A stretch of 64,000 bases of DNA, taken from a virus. Shown here in pieces: positions 25,998 to 34,248 of the stretch (its first letter is position 1; each line of letters begins with the position of its first letter). Position numbers and translations under genes: made by a program. Location of the stretch: positions 62,001 through 126,000 of IMG/VR virus record IMGVR_UViG_3300020190_000010. The stretch is one strand, 5' to 3'. The notes below the pieces were generated by a model that ran no database searches, had not been told where the DNA came from, and was given only the letters and a program-made list of their open reading frames with translations.

Positions 25998-26594
25998 ATG
26001 CCGGCATTATCACAACAGCAACAGAAGTTAATGGGACTTGCACTCTCTTACAAAAGAGGTAAAGTTGCTTCAAGTGATGTTAGTAAATCTGTAAAGGATT
26101 TGGCGTCATCAATGTCTGAAAAAGAATTAGAAAAATATGCTAGAACATCACATAAAGGTCTTCCTAAAAAAGTTGGTGAAACAAAAACATCAATGACAAG
26201 AGAAGAAATAAATAAACTTGTTTCGGATGCTGTTCAAGAAGTAATGAACGAAAAATTTAGTACAAAAGTTCTTACATCTGAACAAAAACAACAATATATT
26301 GAGGCAATTTCAAAATACAATCAATACAGAGAGGTAGTTCATCGTTCAAAGGCACTACCAGAAATAGTTTCTGAAATAAAAAGACTTGTTGAATTTGCAA
26401 GTAAAAACATGGTTGAGGAGTCTGGCGATTGGTTTGAAGGTGTATCACATAGAAGAAACTCAAAAAGATTGAGAGAATCTGTAAATGAATTTCAAAAAAT
26501 ATCGGAAAAAATTGTTAAATTACAAAGAACCCTGGAGTCTATCTACGAGAACATAGGTAAACAACTCGGAACATTTTACGAAATAAAAAAATAA
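25998..26594 (+). CDS. DUF3008-like head-module protein
   Basis: This is a 198-residue protein. The N-terminus MPALSQQQQKLMGLALSYKRG, followed by VKDLASSMSEKELEKYARTSHKGLP, resembles small DUF3008-type proteins usually found alone; here it is extended by a helical C-terminus (VSEIKRLVEFASK, KISEKIVKLQRTLESIYENI). Function unknown. It lies between protease and bS21 genes. Confidence 0.55.
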   Translation: MPALSQQQQKLMGLALSYKRGKVASSDVSKSVKDLASSMSEKELEKYARTSHKGLPKKVGETKTSMTREEINKLVSDAVQEVMNEKFSTKVLTSEQKQQYIEAISKYNQYREVVHRSKALPEIVSEIKRLVEFASKNMVEESGDWFEGVSHRRNSKRLRESVNEFQKISEKIVKLQRTLESIYENIGKQLGTFYEIKK

Positions 26595-26602
26595 AGGAAA
26601 AA

Positions 26603-26836
26603 ATGGTTATGTCAGACAGAGTTTATACCAGTTCAAAACCTGCTCATGTTAAAGTTAAGGCAGGTGGAATGAATGTAGATACAATGATTAAGGTATTTAA
26701 ACGTAAGGTAAAGGAAGCCGGTATTCTTGAAGAATATAAAAACCGCATGGAATATATTAAACCATCAAAAAGAAAATCTGAAAAAAGAAATGCTGCTGTA
26801 AGAAGACAGAGAAAACTCGATTCAGAAAACATTTAA
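26603..26836 (+). CDS. rpsU-like: Phage-encoded ribosomal protein bS21 homologue
   Basis: The protein has 77 residues, with a strong AAAGGA site. After a short N-terminus, VKVKAGGMNVDTMIKVFKRK followed by VKEAGILEEYKNRMEYIKPS and a basic tail (KRKSEKRNAAVRRQRK) match the bS21 pattern: an N-terminal strand, a helix with FKR, AG(I/V)L, R..YxKPS and an Arg/Lys-rich end. bS21 binds the 30S platform beside the anti-Shine-Dalgarno sequence. Phage copies are known from large metagenomic phages and are thought to exchange into host ribosomes and favour phage mRNA. Its place among late head genes is notable. Confidence 0.85.
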   Translation: MVMSDRVYTSSKPAHVKVKAGGMNVDTMIKVFKRKVKEAGILEEYKNRMEYIKPSKRKSEKRNAAVRRQRKLDSENI

Positions 26837-26846
26837 TGGAGATAAA

Positions 26847-28037
26847 ATGACCTTTGCTAGTATTGAAAAACTAATCCGTGACGAAACACGGAAAGTTATT
26901 GAAAACCTGGAAAGGTCTTTTTCGTTATCAGAAGAAGACGAAAAACCTGCAAGCGAAGATCCTAAAAAAATGCTTGTTGTTAATAAAGAAAGTGGAAAGT
27001 CGTATTACATAAGTAAAAAAAGTTTTGATCCAACAAAACATCAAAAATCTGCTCCAAAAGAAACTACAAAAGAAGAAGAAGAAGAAACTTCTTCAGAAGA
27101 AACATCAACTGATTCTGAAGAAGAAATTAAAACCGATGATTCAAAAAAAGAAGATTCTGCAACTTCTGATGAAGAAAAACCAAAAGGTGATGCGGGTGAT
27201 AAAGCAGAAAAAAAACCAGAACAAAAACCAAAAGAACCAAATGAAGAAAAAACTGGATTAAAAACTGTTGGTTTTTTGAATAAAGTTGATGCAGAAAAAT
27301 TAGATACCAAAACAGACAATCTATATCCAAAAACACGTGAACAACTGTTGGAATATGATTATGAAGATATAATTGATATGTATGATTTAAGATTTGATGA
27401 AGATGGGGTAAATTTTAAAAAGTTATACAAACGAGCAGAAATGATTGCAGTATCAAAGTATTCTTTAATAACACCAAAATCAATAGATAAAGAAACTCTA
27501 ATGGCATTGGGTTATTATTATTTGAATACTGAAAGAATAATTAACATATTGAGATTTGCTAAACCAAGTTTAACAAAACCTGAAATACAAAAACAATTAA
27601 AGTTAGGTAAACCAAAAGAAGGCGATAAAAGGGAAAAACAATATAAAAGTGCAATGAATGCATTTACTATTCGTGAAATGAACTATGCATTTGACGAACA
27701 ATTACAAAAATTAGAATATAATATAGTTTCATATCGTTCCGTAGAAAATGAAAAAGTATTACAAATGTTTATTGATGCAGGACAATGGGTAGATAAATCG
27801 TTTGTAACAACATCATTAAACCCTTTAATTACAGAAGGAACTGGAAAAAAGAGATTGCCATTATTTGAATTTTTAATTCCTGCTGGAACGTCTATACTAA
27901 CATTACCATGTCACTCAAATGATTATTGTCACGAAACAGAGGTAACACTTCCAAGAAATTGTAGATATACTATACAAGGATTTAACGATACCAGAAATAT
28001 TTACAAGATATTAGTGGAGCAAAACTATGGCCGATGA
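26847..28037 (+). CDS. Alt-like mono-ADP-ribosyltransferase, probably virion-borne
   Basis: The protein has 396 residues. Residues 70-135 are a highly acidic low-complexity linker. The C-terminal about 120 residues have the R-S-E signature of ADP-ribosyltransferase toxins: R297 in SYRSVENEK, the STS-like FVTTSLNP (320-326), and E363-x-E365 in HETEVTLPRNCRYTI. IPAGTSILTLP is also typical. Such enzymes transfer ADP-ribose from NAD to proteins. T4 Alt is packaged in the head and processed by gp21; this gene likewise lies between protease and scaffold genes, suggesting packaging and injection. The target is unknown, and host RNA polymerase or a defence protein are possibilities. Confidence 0.8.
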   Translation: MTFASIEKLIRDETRKVIENLERSFSLSEEDEKPASEDPKKMLVVNKESGKSYYISKKSFDPTKHQKSAPKETTKEEEEETSSEETSTDSEEEIKTDDSKKEDSATSDEEKPKGDAGDKAEKKPEQKPKEPNEEKTGLKTVGFLNKVDAEKLDTKTDNLYPKTREQLLEYDYEDIIDMYDLRFDEDGVNFKKLYKRAEMIAVSKYSLITPKSIDKETLMALGYYYLNTERIINILRFAKPSLTKPEIQKQLKLGKPKEGDKREKQYKSAMNAFTIREMNYAFDEQLQKLEYNIVSYRSVENEKVLQMFIDAGQWVDKSFVTTSLNPLITEGTGKKRLPLFEFLIPAGTSILTLPCHSNDYCHETEVTLPRNCRYTIQGFNDTRNIYKILVEQNYGR

Positions 28038-28155
28038 AAAGAAAATAGATACAAAAGACCGAAATAAGAGATACATCTATACAGAAAATGATGCAAAATC
28101 AATCTTTCAGTATGATCCTACAAAAAAACCTATCGAAAAAATAGAAAAAAAATAA
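28027..28155 (+). CDS. Small ORF, 42 aa, unknown function
   Basis: ATG 28027 overlaps the end of the ADP-ribosyltransferase gene by 11 nt in another frame and has GTGGAGC seven bases upstream. It encodes a charged 42-residue peptide beginning MADEKKIDTKDRNK and ending KKPIEKIEKK. The ribosome site and coupled overlap favour real translation; function unknown. Confidence 0.5.
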   Translation: MADEKKIDTKDRNKRYIYTENDAKSIFQYDPTKKPIEKIEKK

Positions 28156-28162
28156 CTTTCCT

Positions 28163-28172
28163 TATACTTATA
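28163..28172 (+). promoter_or_regulatory. Degenerate TATTTAT-type box
   Basis: TATACTTATA differs by one base from TATATTTATA. It lies 91 nt before the scaffold start, ahead of two hairpins. Weak support. Confidence 0.25.
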
Positions 28173-28182
28173 CTTACATAAT

Positions 28183-28220
28183 ACTCTATTCGTTATAGAG
28201 TCCGATATTATTTTTTATTG
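28183..28220 (+). terminator. Short hairpin followed by T-rich tract
   Basis: ACTCTAT pairs with ATAGAGT (28183-28189 with 28195-28201), and TTTTTT follows at 28211-28216, ten bases downstream. A second 7-bp hairpin (28225-28231 with 28238-28244) follows. This may be a weak terminator or scaffold-mRNA leader structure. Confidence 0.35.
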
Positions 28221-28263
28221 CAATTAGTGTTTCAAATAACACTAAAAATAGTTGGAGATTTTT

Positions 28264-29337
28264 ATGAATGATTTATTGAAAGAAGCTATTGCAGATGCAA
28301 AAGCCGTTAAGGAAGTAGCATTAGCAAACGCTAAATTGGCATTGGAAGAAGCATTCACTCCGCGTTTGCAGTCTATGCTTTCCAAAAAGTTGGCAGAGGA
28401 GGCAGAAGCCGAAGAGCCAGTTGAGGAAGGTGAGGGTGAAGAAGAAGCACCCGTAGAAGAATACGGATTTTATAGCGAAGGTGATGATGAAGAACCTGCT
28501 ATGGAAGAAGGTGAAGGCGAAGAAGAAAAGGTTGAAGAAGCCGAAGAAGAAGAAGAAAAGGTTGAAGAAGCTGAAGGTGAAGAAGAAGAAAAAGTTGAAG
28601 AAGGTGAAGATGAAGAAGAACCAATGGATGAAGAATTGATGGAGATTATTCGTCAATTAGAAGAAGACATTGATTCATCCGAAATCGGTGGCGGTGACAA
28701 CAAGAAACCTTCCGCAGTTGCATCTGATGACAGCACAGAAGATAAGGGTGAAAAACTTGTTCAACTTGTTGAAGAAGAAGATGAAGATTCCGAAGAAGTT
28801 GCTGAAATCAAAGAAATTCTCCGTGCTCTTCGTGAAGAAGAAGAAGGTGAAAAGGCAGAAGAAAAAGTTGAAGAAGGTGAAGATGAAGAAGAAGTAGACA
28901 TCAAAGAAGTTCTCCGTGCTCTTCGTGAAGAAGAAGACGAAGAAAAAGTTGAAGAAGCTGAAGAAGAAAAGGAAAAGGAAGTGGCAGAAGCAAAACTTCG
29001 TGAAGCTTATGCTGTAATTTCTTTCTTGCGTTCTAAAATCAATGAAGTCAATCTTTTGAACTCAAAATTGCTCTTCTCTAACAAGTTATTCCGCAAGCAT
29101 TCACTCAATGAAAAACAAAAAATGACTGTTATCGAAAACTTTGATCGTGCATCAAGTCTTCGTGAAGTTAAATTGGTCTATGCTACACTTTGCGAATCGT
29201 TGAGAACAACAAAGATTAAACAAATTAAAGAATCTTTCGCGTCAAAACCAACCGCAAGTACCCGCCCATCAAAACCAATCTTGAATGAAGGTGATGATAT
29301 GGCAAATCGTTTACGTAAATTAGCAGGTTTGAAATAA
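28264..29337 (+). CDS. Prohead scaffold / core protein (T4 gp22-like)
   Basis: I choose ATG 28264 (MNDLLKEAIADAK) because GGAG sits just upstream; a TTG at 28252 would place that site inside the gene. Of 357 residues, about 40-240 are extremely acidic Glu-rich repeats (EEEKVEEAE type) with two copies of an EILRALREEE/EVLRALREEE motif. The C-terminus is a basic helical domain ending MANRLRKLAGLK. Acidic helical scaffold, followed immediately by the capsid gene and preceded by the protease, fits the gp22 core that is degraded on maturation. The Glu richness offers many gp21-type cleavage sites. Confidence 0.8.
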   Translation: MNDLLKEAIADAKAVKEVALANAKLALEEAFTPRLQSMLSKKLAEEAEAEEPVEEGEGEEEAPVEEYGFYSEGDDEEPAMEEGEGEEEKVEEAEEEEEKVEEAEGEEEEKVEEGEDEEEPMDEELMEIIRQLEEDIDSSEIGGGDNKKPSAVASDDSTEDKGEKLVQLVEEEDEDSEEVAEIKEILRALREEEEGEKAEEKVEEGEDEEEVDIKEVLRALREEEDEEKVEEAEEEKEKEVAEAKLREAYAVISFLRSKINEVNLLNSKLLFSNKLFRKHSLNEKQKMTVIENFDRASSLREVKLVYATLCESLRTTKIKQIKESFASKPTASTRPSKPILNEGDDMANRLRKLAGLK

Positions 29338-29355
29338 TTTTTTAAGGAAAAAACA

Positions 29356-30993
29356 ATGAGTATACAAAATTTATTAAATACTTCTGGGAATCCCCACAAG
29401 CAACTTATCAAAGAAAACAAGCAAATTGTCAATAAATGGGCAAAAACTGGTCTTCTTGATAATTTGAAAAACGAATATGAAAAGAACTCTATTGCAGTTC
29501 TTCTCGAAAATCAAGCAAAACAACTTATCGACGAATCAAGCAGAACAGGTACAGCAGCTGGTTCAGAAGAATGGGCAGGTGTTGCACTTCCATTGGTTCG
29601 CCGTATTTTCTCTGAAATTGCTGCGAAAGATTTTGTTTCTGTTCAACCAATGAACTTGCCTTCTGGTCTTGTGTTCTTCTTGGACTTCAAATATGGAACA
29701 GCACAACCTGGTTTCACTGCTGGATCCGGTAAAGATTCACAAGCTGATTCAGTATTTGGTGTAACAGGTAAAGATGCAAAAGATGCTGATCCTTCAGGCG
29801 GTCTTTATGGTGCAGGTCGTTTCGGTTATTCAATCAATGAGGCACAAATAACATCTACAAAAGCTGCTGCATTGTCTTCAACAGAATTTACAACCGGATC
29901 TGTATCACACTCAACACCATCATTGTTCCAACATGACACAGAATTTAAAGATGCTTACTCTGCATCACTCGCAGCTGGTCATATTATGACTATCACAGTT
30001 CAATCTGCATCTTTCACAACACCTGATCTTGAGGCAGTTCGTGCTTTCAAAGTATCTGGCTCAACAATTCTTGGTTATTTCCCACAATACACAACAACTG
30101 CAAACAATGGTTCAACCATTACTTTCGTTGTTTCTGCTTCTGCTGCTCCTGCAACAGTAGGTATTGCTTATGAGAAACAACCAACTTCCACAACACGTAA
30201 TGACTTTGAAGAAGGTTCAGCTGGTTCAGATTTGGGTATACCAGAAATCAATCTTGAATTGCGTTCAGAGTCCATCGTTGCTAAAACACGTAAGTTGAAG
30301 GCAGTATGGACACCTGAATTTGCACAAGATTTGAATGCTTATCACTCAATTGATGCTGAAGCTGAATTGACATCTATGTTGTCTGAATACATTTCACAAG
30401 AAATTGATTTGGAAATTCTTGATATGTTGATTAAGAATGCACAAACAACAGAAAGATGGTCAGCTCGTATTGGTCGCACATATGATGCTTCTACAAGTGC
30501 ATTTGGTGACTATTCATCTGCTCAGGCACAGGCATCCGCTTACAATCAACAAACATGGTTCCAAACACTTGGCACAAAGATTCAAAAAGTATCAAACGTA
30601 ATTCATCAGAAAACACTTCGTGGTGGTGCAAACTTCCTCGTATGTTCTCCACAAGTTGCTACAATACTTGAATCAATGCCTGGCTATGCAGTTGATGGTG
30701 AAGGTATGAAATTCGCAATGGGTGTTCAAAAAGTTGGTCAATTGAATGGCCGTATCACAGTTTACAAGAATCCTTACATGCTTGAAAATCAAGTTCTTGT
30801 AGGTTTCCGTGGAACACAATTCCTCGAAACTGGTGCTGTGTATGCTCCATACATTCCACTTGTAATGACACCGTTGGTATATGATCCAACGAACTTCACA
30901 CCAAGAAAAGGCGTGATGACTCGTTATGCGAAGAAGATTGTTCGTCCAGAGTTCTATGGTCTTATACAAATCGATTCTCTCGGTGACATCTAA
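29356..30993 (+). CDS. Major capsid protein (T4 gp23-like)
   Basis: The protein has 545 residues, with a strong TTAAGGAAAAAA leader. SSRTGTAAGSEEWAGVALPLVRRIF near 61-85 and the C-terminal NFTPRKGVMTRYAKKIVRPE are typical of T4-like HK97-fold capsid proteins. LIDE-S at residues 57-61 fits a gp21-type cleavage after Glu60, close to where T4 gp23 is processed; this is inferred. It forms the hexameric shell. A strong intrinsic terminator follows, as expected for a highly expressed gene. Confidence 0.93.
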   Translation: MSIQNLLNTSGNPHKQLIKENKQIVNKWAKTGLLDNLKNEYEKNSIAVLLENQAKQLIDESSRTGTAAGSEEWAGVALPLVRRIFSEIAAKDFVSVQPMNLPSGLVFFLDFKYGTAQPGFTAGSGKDSQADSVFGVTGKDAKDADPSGGLYGAGRFGYSINEAQITSTKAAALSSTEFTTGSVSHSTPSLFQHDTEFKDAYSASLAAGHIMTITVQSASFTTPDLEAVRAFKVSGSTILGYFPQYTTTANNGSTITFVVSASAAPATVGIAYEKQPTSTTRNDFEEGSAGSDLGIPEINLELRSESIVAKTRKLKAVWTPEFAQDLNAYHSIDAEAELTSMLSEYISQEIDLEILDMLIKNAQTTERWSARIGRTYDASTSAFGDYSSAQAQASAYNQQTWFQTLGTKIQKVSNVIHQKTLRGGANFLVCSPQVATILESMPGYAVDGEGMKFAMGVQKVGQLNGRITVYKNPYMLENQVLVGFRGTQFLETGAVYAPYIPLVMTPLVYDPTNFTPRKGVMTRYAKKIVRPEFYGLIQIDSLGDI

Positions 30994-31015
30994 ACCGTAT
31001 TGGGTTAATAAAAAT

Positions 31016-31060
31016 AAAGGAGTGAGAAAAATCTCACTCCTTTTTTGTTTTTTTTTTTAT
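31016..31060 (+). terminator. Strong intrinsic terminator after capsid gene
   Basis: A perfect 12-bp stem (31016-31027 with 31032-31043) with an AAAA loop is followed by a long T tract. Confidence 0.9.
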
Positions 31061-31067
31061 TTTAATT

Positions 31068-31077
31068 TATATTTATT
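31068..31077 (+). promoter_or_regulatory. TATTTAT-type promoter candidate
   Basis: TATATTTATT lies 25 nt after the capsid terminator hairpin and 66 nt before ATG 31144. Confidence 0.45.
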
Positions 31078-31143
31078 TGTGAGTGTTCAAACGGATCACT
31101 TTTTTTACAAATATGTAATTTTTAGTAATAATGGGAAATTGAT

Positions 31144-32154
31144 ATGAAACAGACTAACAAAAAGAGAAGACTGTTTGAAGACGATGAAATACTTGGAACT
31201 ACCGATGTTCTAGGTTTAAGTAAAGTTCCAAAAGATGCTGCAAAAGCTGCTATTGGTGCCGGAACAAAAGACGGTGATCCAAAAGACGATGTTGCTGCTG
31301 GTAAAAAAGTTTCTATTGCTGCTAGTGCATTGAAAGCAGCACAAACAGAAATTATTCCAGAGAAGGCACTTGGTATGGCAATAGGAATGATAAATAAAGT
31401 TGGAATTTTTAGTGGAGGTCCTGGAGGAGATTTGGAATCCATAATTTCAGCAGATAATTATATTATGGATGGACACCACCGTTGGGCAGCAACATTTCTT
31501 GCGGATCCCGGTGCAAGTATTACTGCAACTCAAATAGAACTTCCAGGTAAAGCACTTGTTAGTGCACTAAATGTTGTAACAGTAGGCCAATTTGGTCGTG
31601 GTGGTAATGCTGGTAAAGGAAATATAGCTGATTTCAAAGGTCCTGTATTTGCAAAAATAATAGACACATGGAAAGAAAAGGGATATAAAGATGATAAAGG
31701 GAATGAAACAAAACCAGAGGATGTAACTAAAGCAATGGAAACTCTTGGTGGTGGTGATTTCGAGGCCGGTAAAAAAGTTGTTATGGCTAATGCAGATAAA
31801 TTACCAAAAGAAATTATGCCTGGTGCTCCTGCAAGAATTGAAATGCCGGTTATCAACGGTAAAGAAGTTGATGGTGTTGCAAAGGCAATTGCAGCTGGTG
31901 AAATAGATATTAAGCCACCATATAGTCCAGATGTAAAAGATAAAATGGAATCGTATTATCAAATGCGTCGTGGATTAAAACCATTAAGAGAATCTGTTAT
32001 TAAAAAACTTGTTGAATATAATACTAAAAATAAAAAAAGATTACAAGAATCTTATGTTAAGAAAGTTAAAAAACAAAGACTTCAAGAAAAATTAACACGA
32101 TTACTTAAACCAATTGTTGCTGAAATTCTGAATAGTAAATTAAAGAAAAAATAA
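31144..32154 (+). CDS. ParB/sulfiredoxin-fold-like protein (DGHHRW motif), copy A
   Basis: The 336-residue protein carries IMDGHHRWAATFL at about 107-119, matching the ParB/Srx-type phosphate-binding motif (GHHRxxA). It is related to the protein at 60681 around this motif and in the preceding helix. The N-terminus is basic (KKRRLFEDDE), and the last 70 residues are a Lys/Arg-rich helical tail. ParB-fold proteins include CTP-binding partition proteins, nucleases and kinases, so the actual activity is open. It forms its own unit between two intrinsic terminators. Confidence 0.55.
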   Translation: MKQTNKKRRLFEDDEILGTTDVLGLSKVPKDAAKAAIGAGTKDGDPKDDVAAGKKVSIAASALKAAQTEIIPEKALGMAIGMINKVGIFSGGPGGDLESIISADNYIMDGHHRWAATFLADPGASITATQIELPGKALVSALNVVTVGQFGRGGNAGKGNIADFKGPVFAKIIDTWKEKGYKDDKGNETKPEDVTKAMETLGGGDFEAGKKVVMANADKLPKEIMPGAPARIEMPVINGKEVDGVAKAIAAGEIDIKPPYSPDVKDKMESYYQMRRGLKPLRESVIKKLVEYNTKNKKRLQESYVKKVKKQRLQEKLTRLLKPIVAEILNSKLKKK

Positions 32155-32175
32155 TTTAAGCTAATATTAAGAAAT

Positions 32176-32212
32176 AAAACCCCATACATTTTTATGGGGT
32201 TTTTTATTTTTG
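32176..32212 (+). terminator. Intrinsic terminator
   Basis: An 11-bp stem AAAACCCCATA/TATGGGGTTTT (32176-32186 with 32193-32203) has loop CATTTT and continues into a T-rich tail. Confidence 0.9.
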
Positions 32213-32215
32213 TTA

Positions 32216-32225
32216 GATATTTATT
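32216..32225 (+). promoter_or_regulatory. TATTTAT-type promoter candidate
   Basis: GATATTTATT directly follows the terminator tail and ends 43 nt before ATG 32269. Confidence 0.5.
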
Positions 32226-32268
32226 TTATGTATGAGATTATTATTATAGAAAGTTGGAACTAATTTAC

Positions 32269-33567
32269 ATGAAATCTAAAATTAAAAAATCAGACTCATT
32301 GAAACATCTTGTAAACGAAGTAATGTCCGAGCAAAACATTACATCTAGATTTAATACTGTAAATAGTGGAGCAGTATCACTTGATGAACAAGCGATAATT
32401 TCATTGTTAAAATCCAATATTTTTACATTAAATGAACAAAAGGCATTAAAAGTATTATTTTCAAAAACAAAAACAAAATCATTAACAGAAACTACTGTTA
32501 AATTATTAGATGAAAATGTCAATATAATATCCAATTCATCGGAAATAGAATTGAGATTGAAAGAAGGATTTTTTGGGGATATATGGGATGGTTTGAAAGG
32601 TTTGGGTGATAAGGCAAAAGAAGCAATAGTAGGTGGTTGGAATAAATTAAAAAGTATATGGGCAGAATTTAAGGAACTTGTCCAAGAAGTAATCAATTCA
32701 GCAAAAAATGGTTTGTTAAAATTATGTAACATGGGCGCAAATGTTGGAAATGTTGGGAAAGAAATGGTAGGCAAACTTAAAGATAAAAAATTAATTGCTG
32801 ATCCAGATTTTATTAAAGAACTCAAACAATTAAGTGATACATGTGGTTGGTGGAAAACAAGTTGGTTTCAAAAATGGGTTGTTGCACCATTCTGGGAAAA
32901 AGATGTATTAGCAGGAAAAGGAACTGTTGATCAAGAACCTAAAATAGATTCAAAGGCGGCAGAACAAGGTTTGACTGCTATACCGGCATTAGAAAGTTTT
33001 ATCAGTAAAAGAAATGAATTACTTTCAAATAATAAAGTTGTAACCGAATTACTGAAAAGAAATCAGAGAAGAAATACTCTAAAAGAAGGATATGCGGTAG
33101 AACATCTTGATGATGCTATAAAAAATCCAGCATTAAAAAAAGTTGTTCATTATGCCATAGAATTGATACAATGGGTTTTTATGCCATTTGCTAAATTAGG
33201 ACAAGTTGTTGCAAAGTGGGTAGGTCCAAAGGCACTTGGAGCTTTTTCAAATTTAACAAAAACAGTTGGTGGTCCTGGTGTTTATGGATTTGAACTACTT
33301 GGAACTCTATTTGGTGAAATAATGGAAATTTTTGTTAAAAAGAAAACTGGAGAAATAACAGTAGAATTAGTTGCAAAGATATTATTTCCTGGAGTTGGTG
33401 TTGGGGTTGATATAATAAAGGCAATACATTATGCATTATTAGCATGGACAGTAGCAAATATATGTATAAATTTAGTAGATAGTGTAGAAAAAGTAAAAAC
33501 AGAATCATATAAATCAACTGGTAAATTCAAAATAAAAGAAGGTAATTTACTTTATATTAAGAAGTAA
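32269..33567 (+). CDS. Amphipathic helical protein of unknown function, possible internal virion protein
   Basis: I choose ATG 32269 (MKSKIKKSD), which has TTGGAAC upstream, over TTG 32254. The 432-residue protein has a helical N-terminus (SLKHLVNEVMSEQN) and a Trp-rich amphipathic stretch (GFFGDIWDGLKGLGDKAKEA, GWNKLKSIWAEFKELVQEV). Two hydrophobic zones follow near 300-335 and 375-405 (ILFPGVGVGVDIIKAIHYAL). It has no signal peptide. Such membrane-active helices between capsid and neck genes could belong to an ejected internal protein, but this is inference and I recognise no family. Confidence 0.5.
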   Translation: MKSKIKKSDSLKHLVNEVMSEQNITSRFNTVNSGAVSLDEQAIISLLKSNIFTLNEQKALKVLFSKTKTKSLTETTVKLLDENVNIISNSSEIELRLKEGFFGDIWDGLKGLGDKAKEAIVGGWNKLKSIWAEFKELVQEVINSAKNGLLKLCNMGANVGNVGKEMVGKLKDKKLIADPDFIKELKQLSDTCGWWKTSWFQKWVVAPFWEKDVLAGKGTVDQEPKIDSKAAEQGLTAIPALESFISKRNELLSNNKVVTELLKRNQRRNTLKEGYAVEHLDDAIKNPALKKVVHYAIELIQWVFMPFAKLGQVVAKWVGPKALGAFSNLTKTVGGPGVYGFELLGTLFGEIMEIFVKKKTGEITVELVAKILFPGVGVGVDIIKAIHYALLAWTVANICINLVDSVEKVKTESYKSTGKFKIKEGNLLYIKK

Positions 33568-33589
33568 TTATACAAAAATAAATTTTAAT

Positions 33590-33618
33590 AAGGGTGACAT
33601 TTGTCACCCTTTTTTATT
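33590..33618 (+). terminator. Intrinsic terminator
   Basis: Stem AAGGGTGAC/GTCACCCTT (33590-33598 with 33603-33611) has an ATTT loop and is followed by a T run. Confidence 0.9.
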
Positions 33619-33626
33619 TTCACTTT

Positions 33627-33636
33627 GCTATTTATT
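33627..33636 (+). promoter_or_regulatory. TATTTAT-type promoter candidate, nearly touching the start codon
   Basis: GCTATTTATT lies between a strong terminator and ATG 33641, ending 4 nt before it. The gene has no other room for a promoter. Confidence 0.5.
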
Positions 33637-33640
33637 ACAA

Positions 33641-34240
33641 ATGGAAACTCAAATTCAATACATAGACATCATTTCTTTGGCGGTATCAAGTATTGCCACA
33701 CTACTTGGTGTGTTTCTTTCTTGGTTTCTCAAATACAAATATGGTGAATACAAACAAAAAAGAATTGACCGAGAGATTTCTCATTCCAAACTTATCCAAA
33801 CCATATTAGATCAACTGTTAGAAGAATATAAATGTCAGCGTGCATTTATACTTCAAAGACATAACGGTGGTAAATACAAGACAGGCAAATCCATGACCAA
33901 ACTCTCAACCTCATTTGAATCACTCGATGAAGGGGTTAGCACAGAGTTTAAGCAATATCAGAACTTACCGATGTCTCTTTACTCAAACTTCGTTGAAGAT
34001 GTAGTAAATCATAAGGCGGTATATCCTGTTGTAGATAATATAGAGGACTTAATTACAAAAGCATTTTTTTCACAGAGAGGGTCTAAATCAGCAGTGGTTT
34101 ATCCGATACGAAAAGGATCGGAATTTATCGCTATTGTAGGTTTTGAATGGACCCATAAAGTTGAGAAATTGGATAACATATTATCCGAAATTGAAGCTGA
34201 CGTAAAATCAATGGGAGATACCCTTTCTAAATTATTATAG
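33641..34240 (+). CDS. Membrane-anchored GAF-like domain protein
   Basis: This is a 199-residue protein. An N-terminal membrane helix (about 10-30, IISLAVSSIATLLGVFLSWF) is followed by a basic juxtamembrane segment and a globular domain: RAFILQRHNGGKYKTGKS, SLYSNFVEDVV, then SAVVYPIRKGSEFIAIVGFEW. The alternation of strands around an HNGG motif resembles a GAF/PAS-like sensor fold, anchored facing the cytoplasm. No output domain is present. It sits just after a terminator with no visible Shine-Dalgarno site, so its translation may be leaderless. Function unknown. Confidence 0.55.
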   Translation: METQIQYIDIISLAVSSIATLLGVFLSWFLKYKYGEYKQKRIDREISHSKLIQTILDQLLEEYKCQRAFILQRHNGGKYKTGKSMTKLSTSFESLDEGVSTEFKQYQNLPMSLYSNFVEDVVNHKAVYPVVDNIEDLITKAFFSQRGSKSAVVYPIRKGSEFIAIVGFEWTHKVEKLDNILSEIEADVKSMGDTLSKLL

Positions 34241-34248
34241 GAGCCATT

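Noticed and set aside
27041-27319. Opposite-strand ORFs rich in Ser/Phe/Val in the acidic linker and scaffold regions
   Set aside because: They are antisense shadows of GAA-rich codons, with no ribosome site or recognisable domain.
28156-28263. tRNA or small RNA gene in the leader of the scaffold gene
   Set aside because: Two short hairpins are present, but no cloverleaf or conserved T-loop sequence; treated as possible terminator or leader structure.
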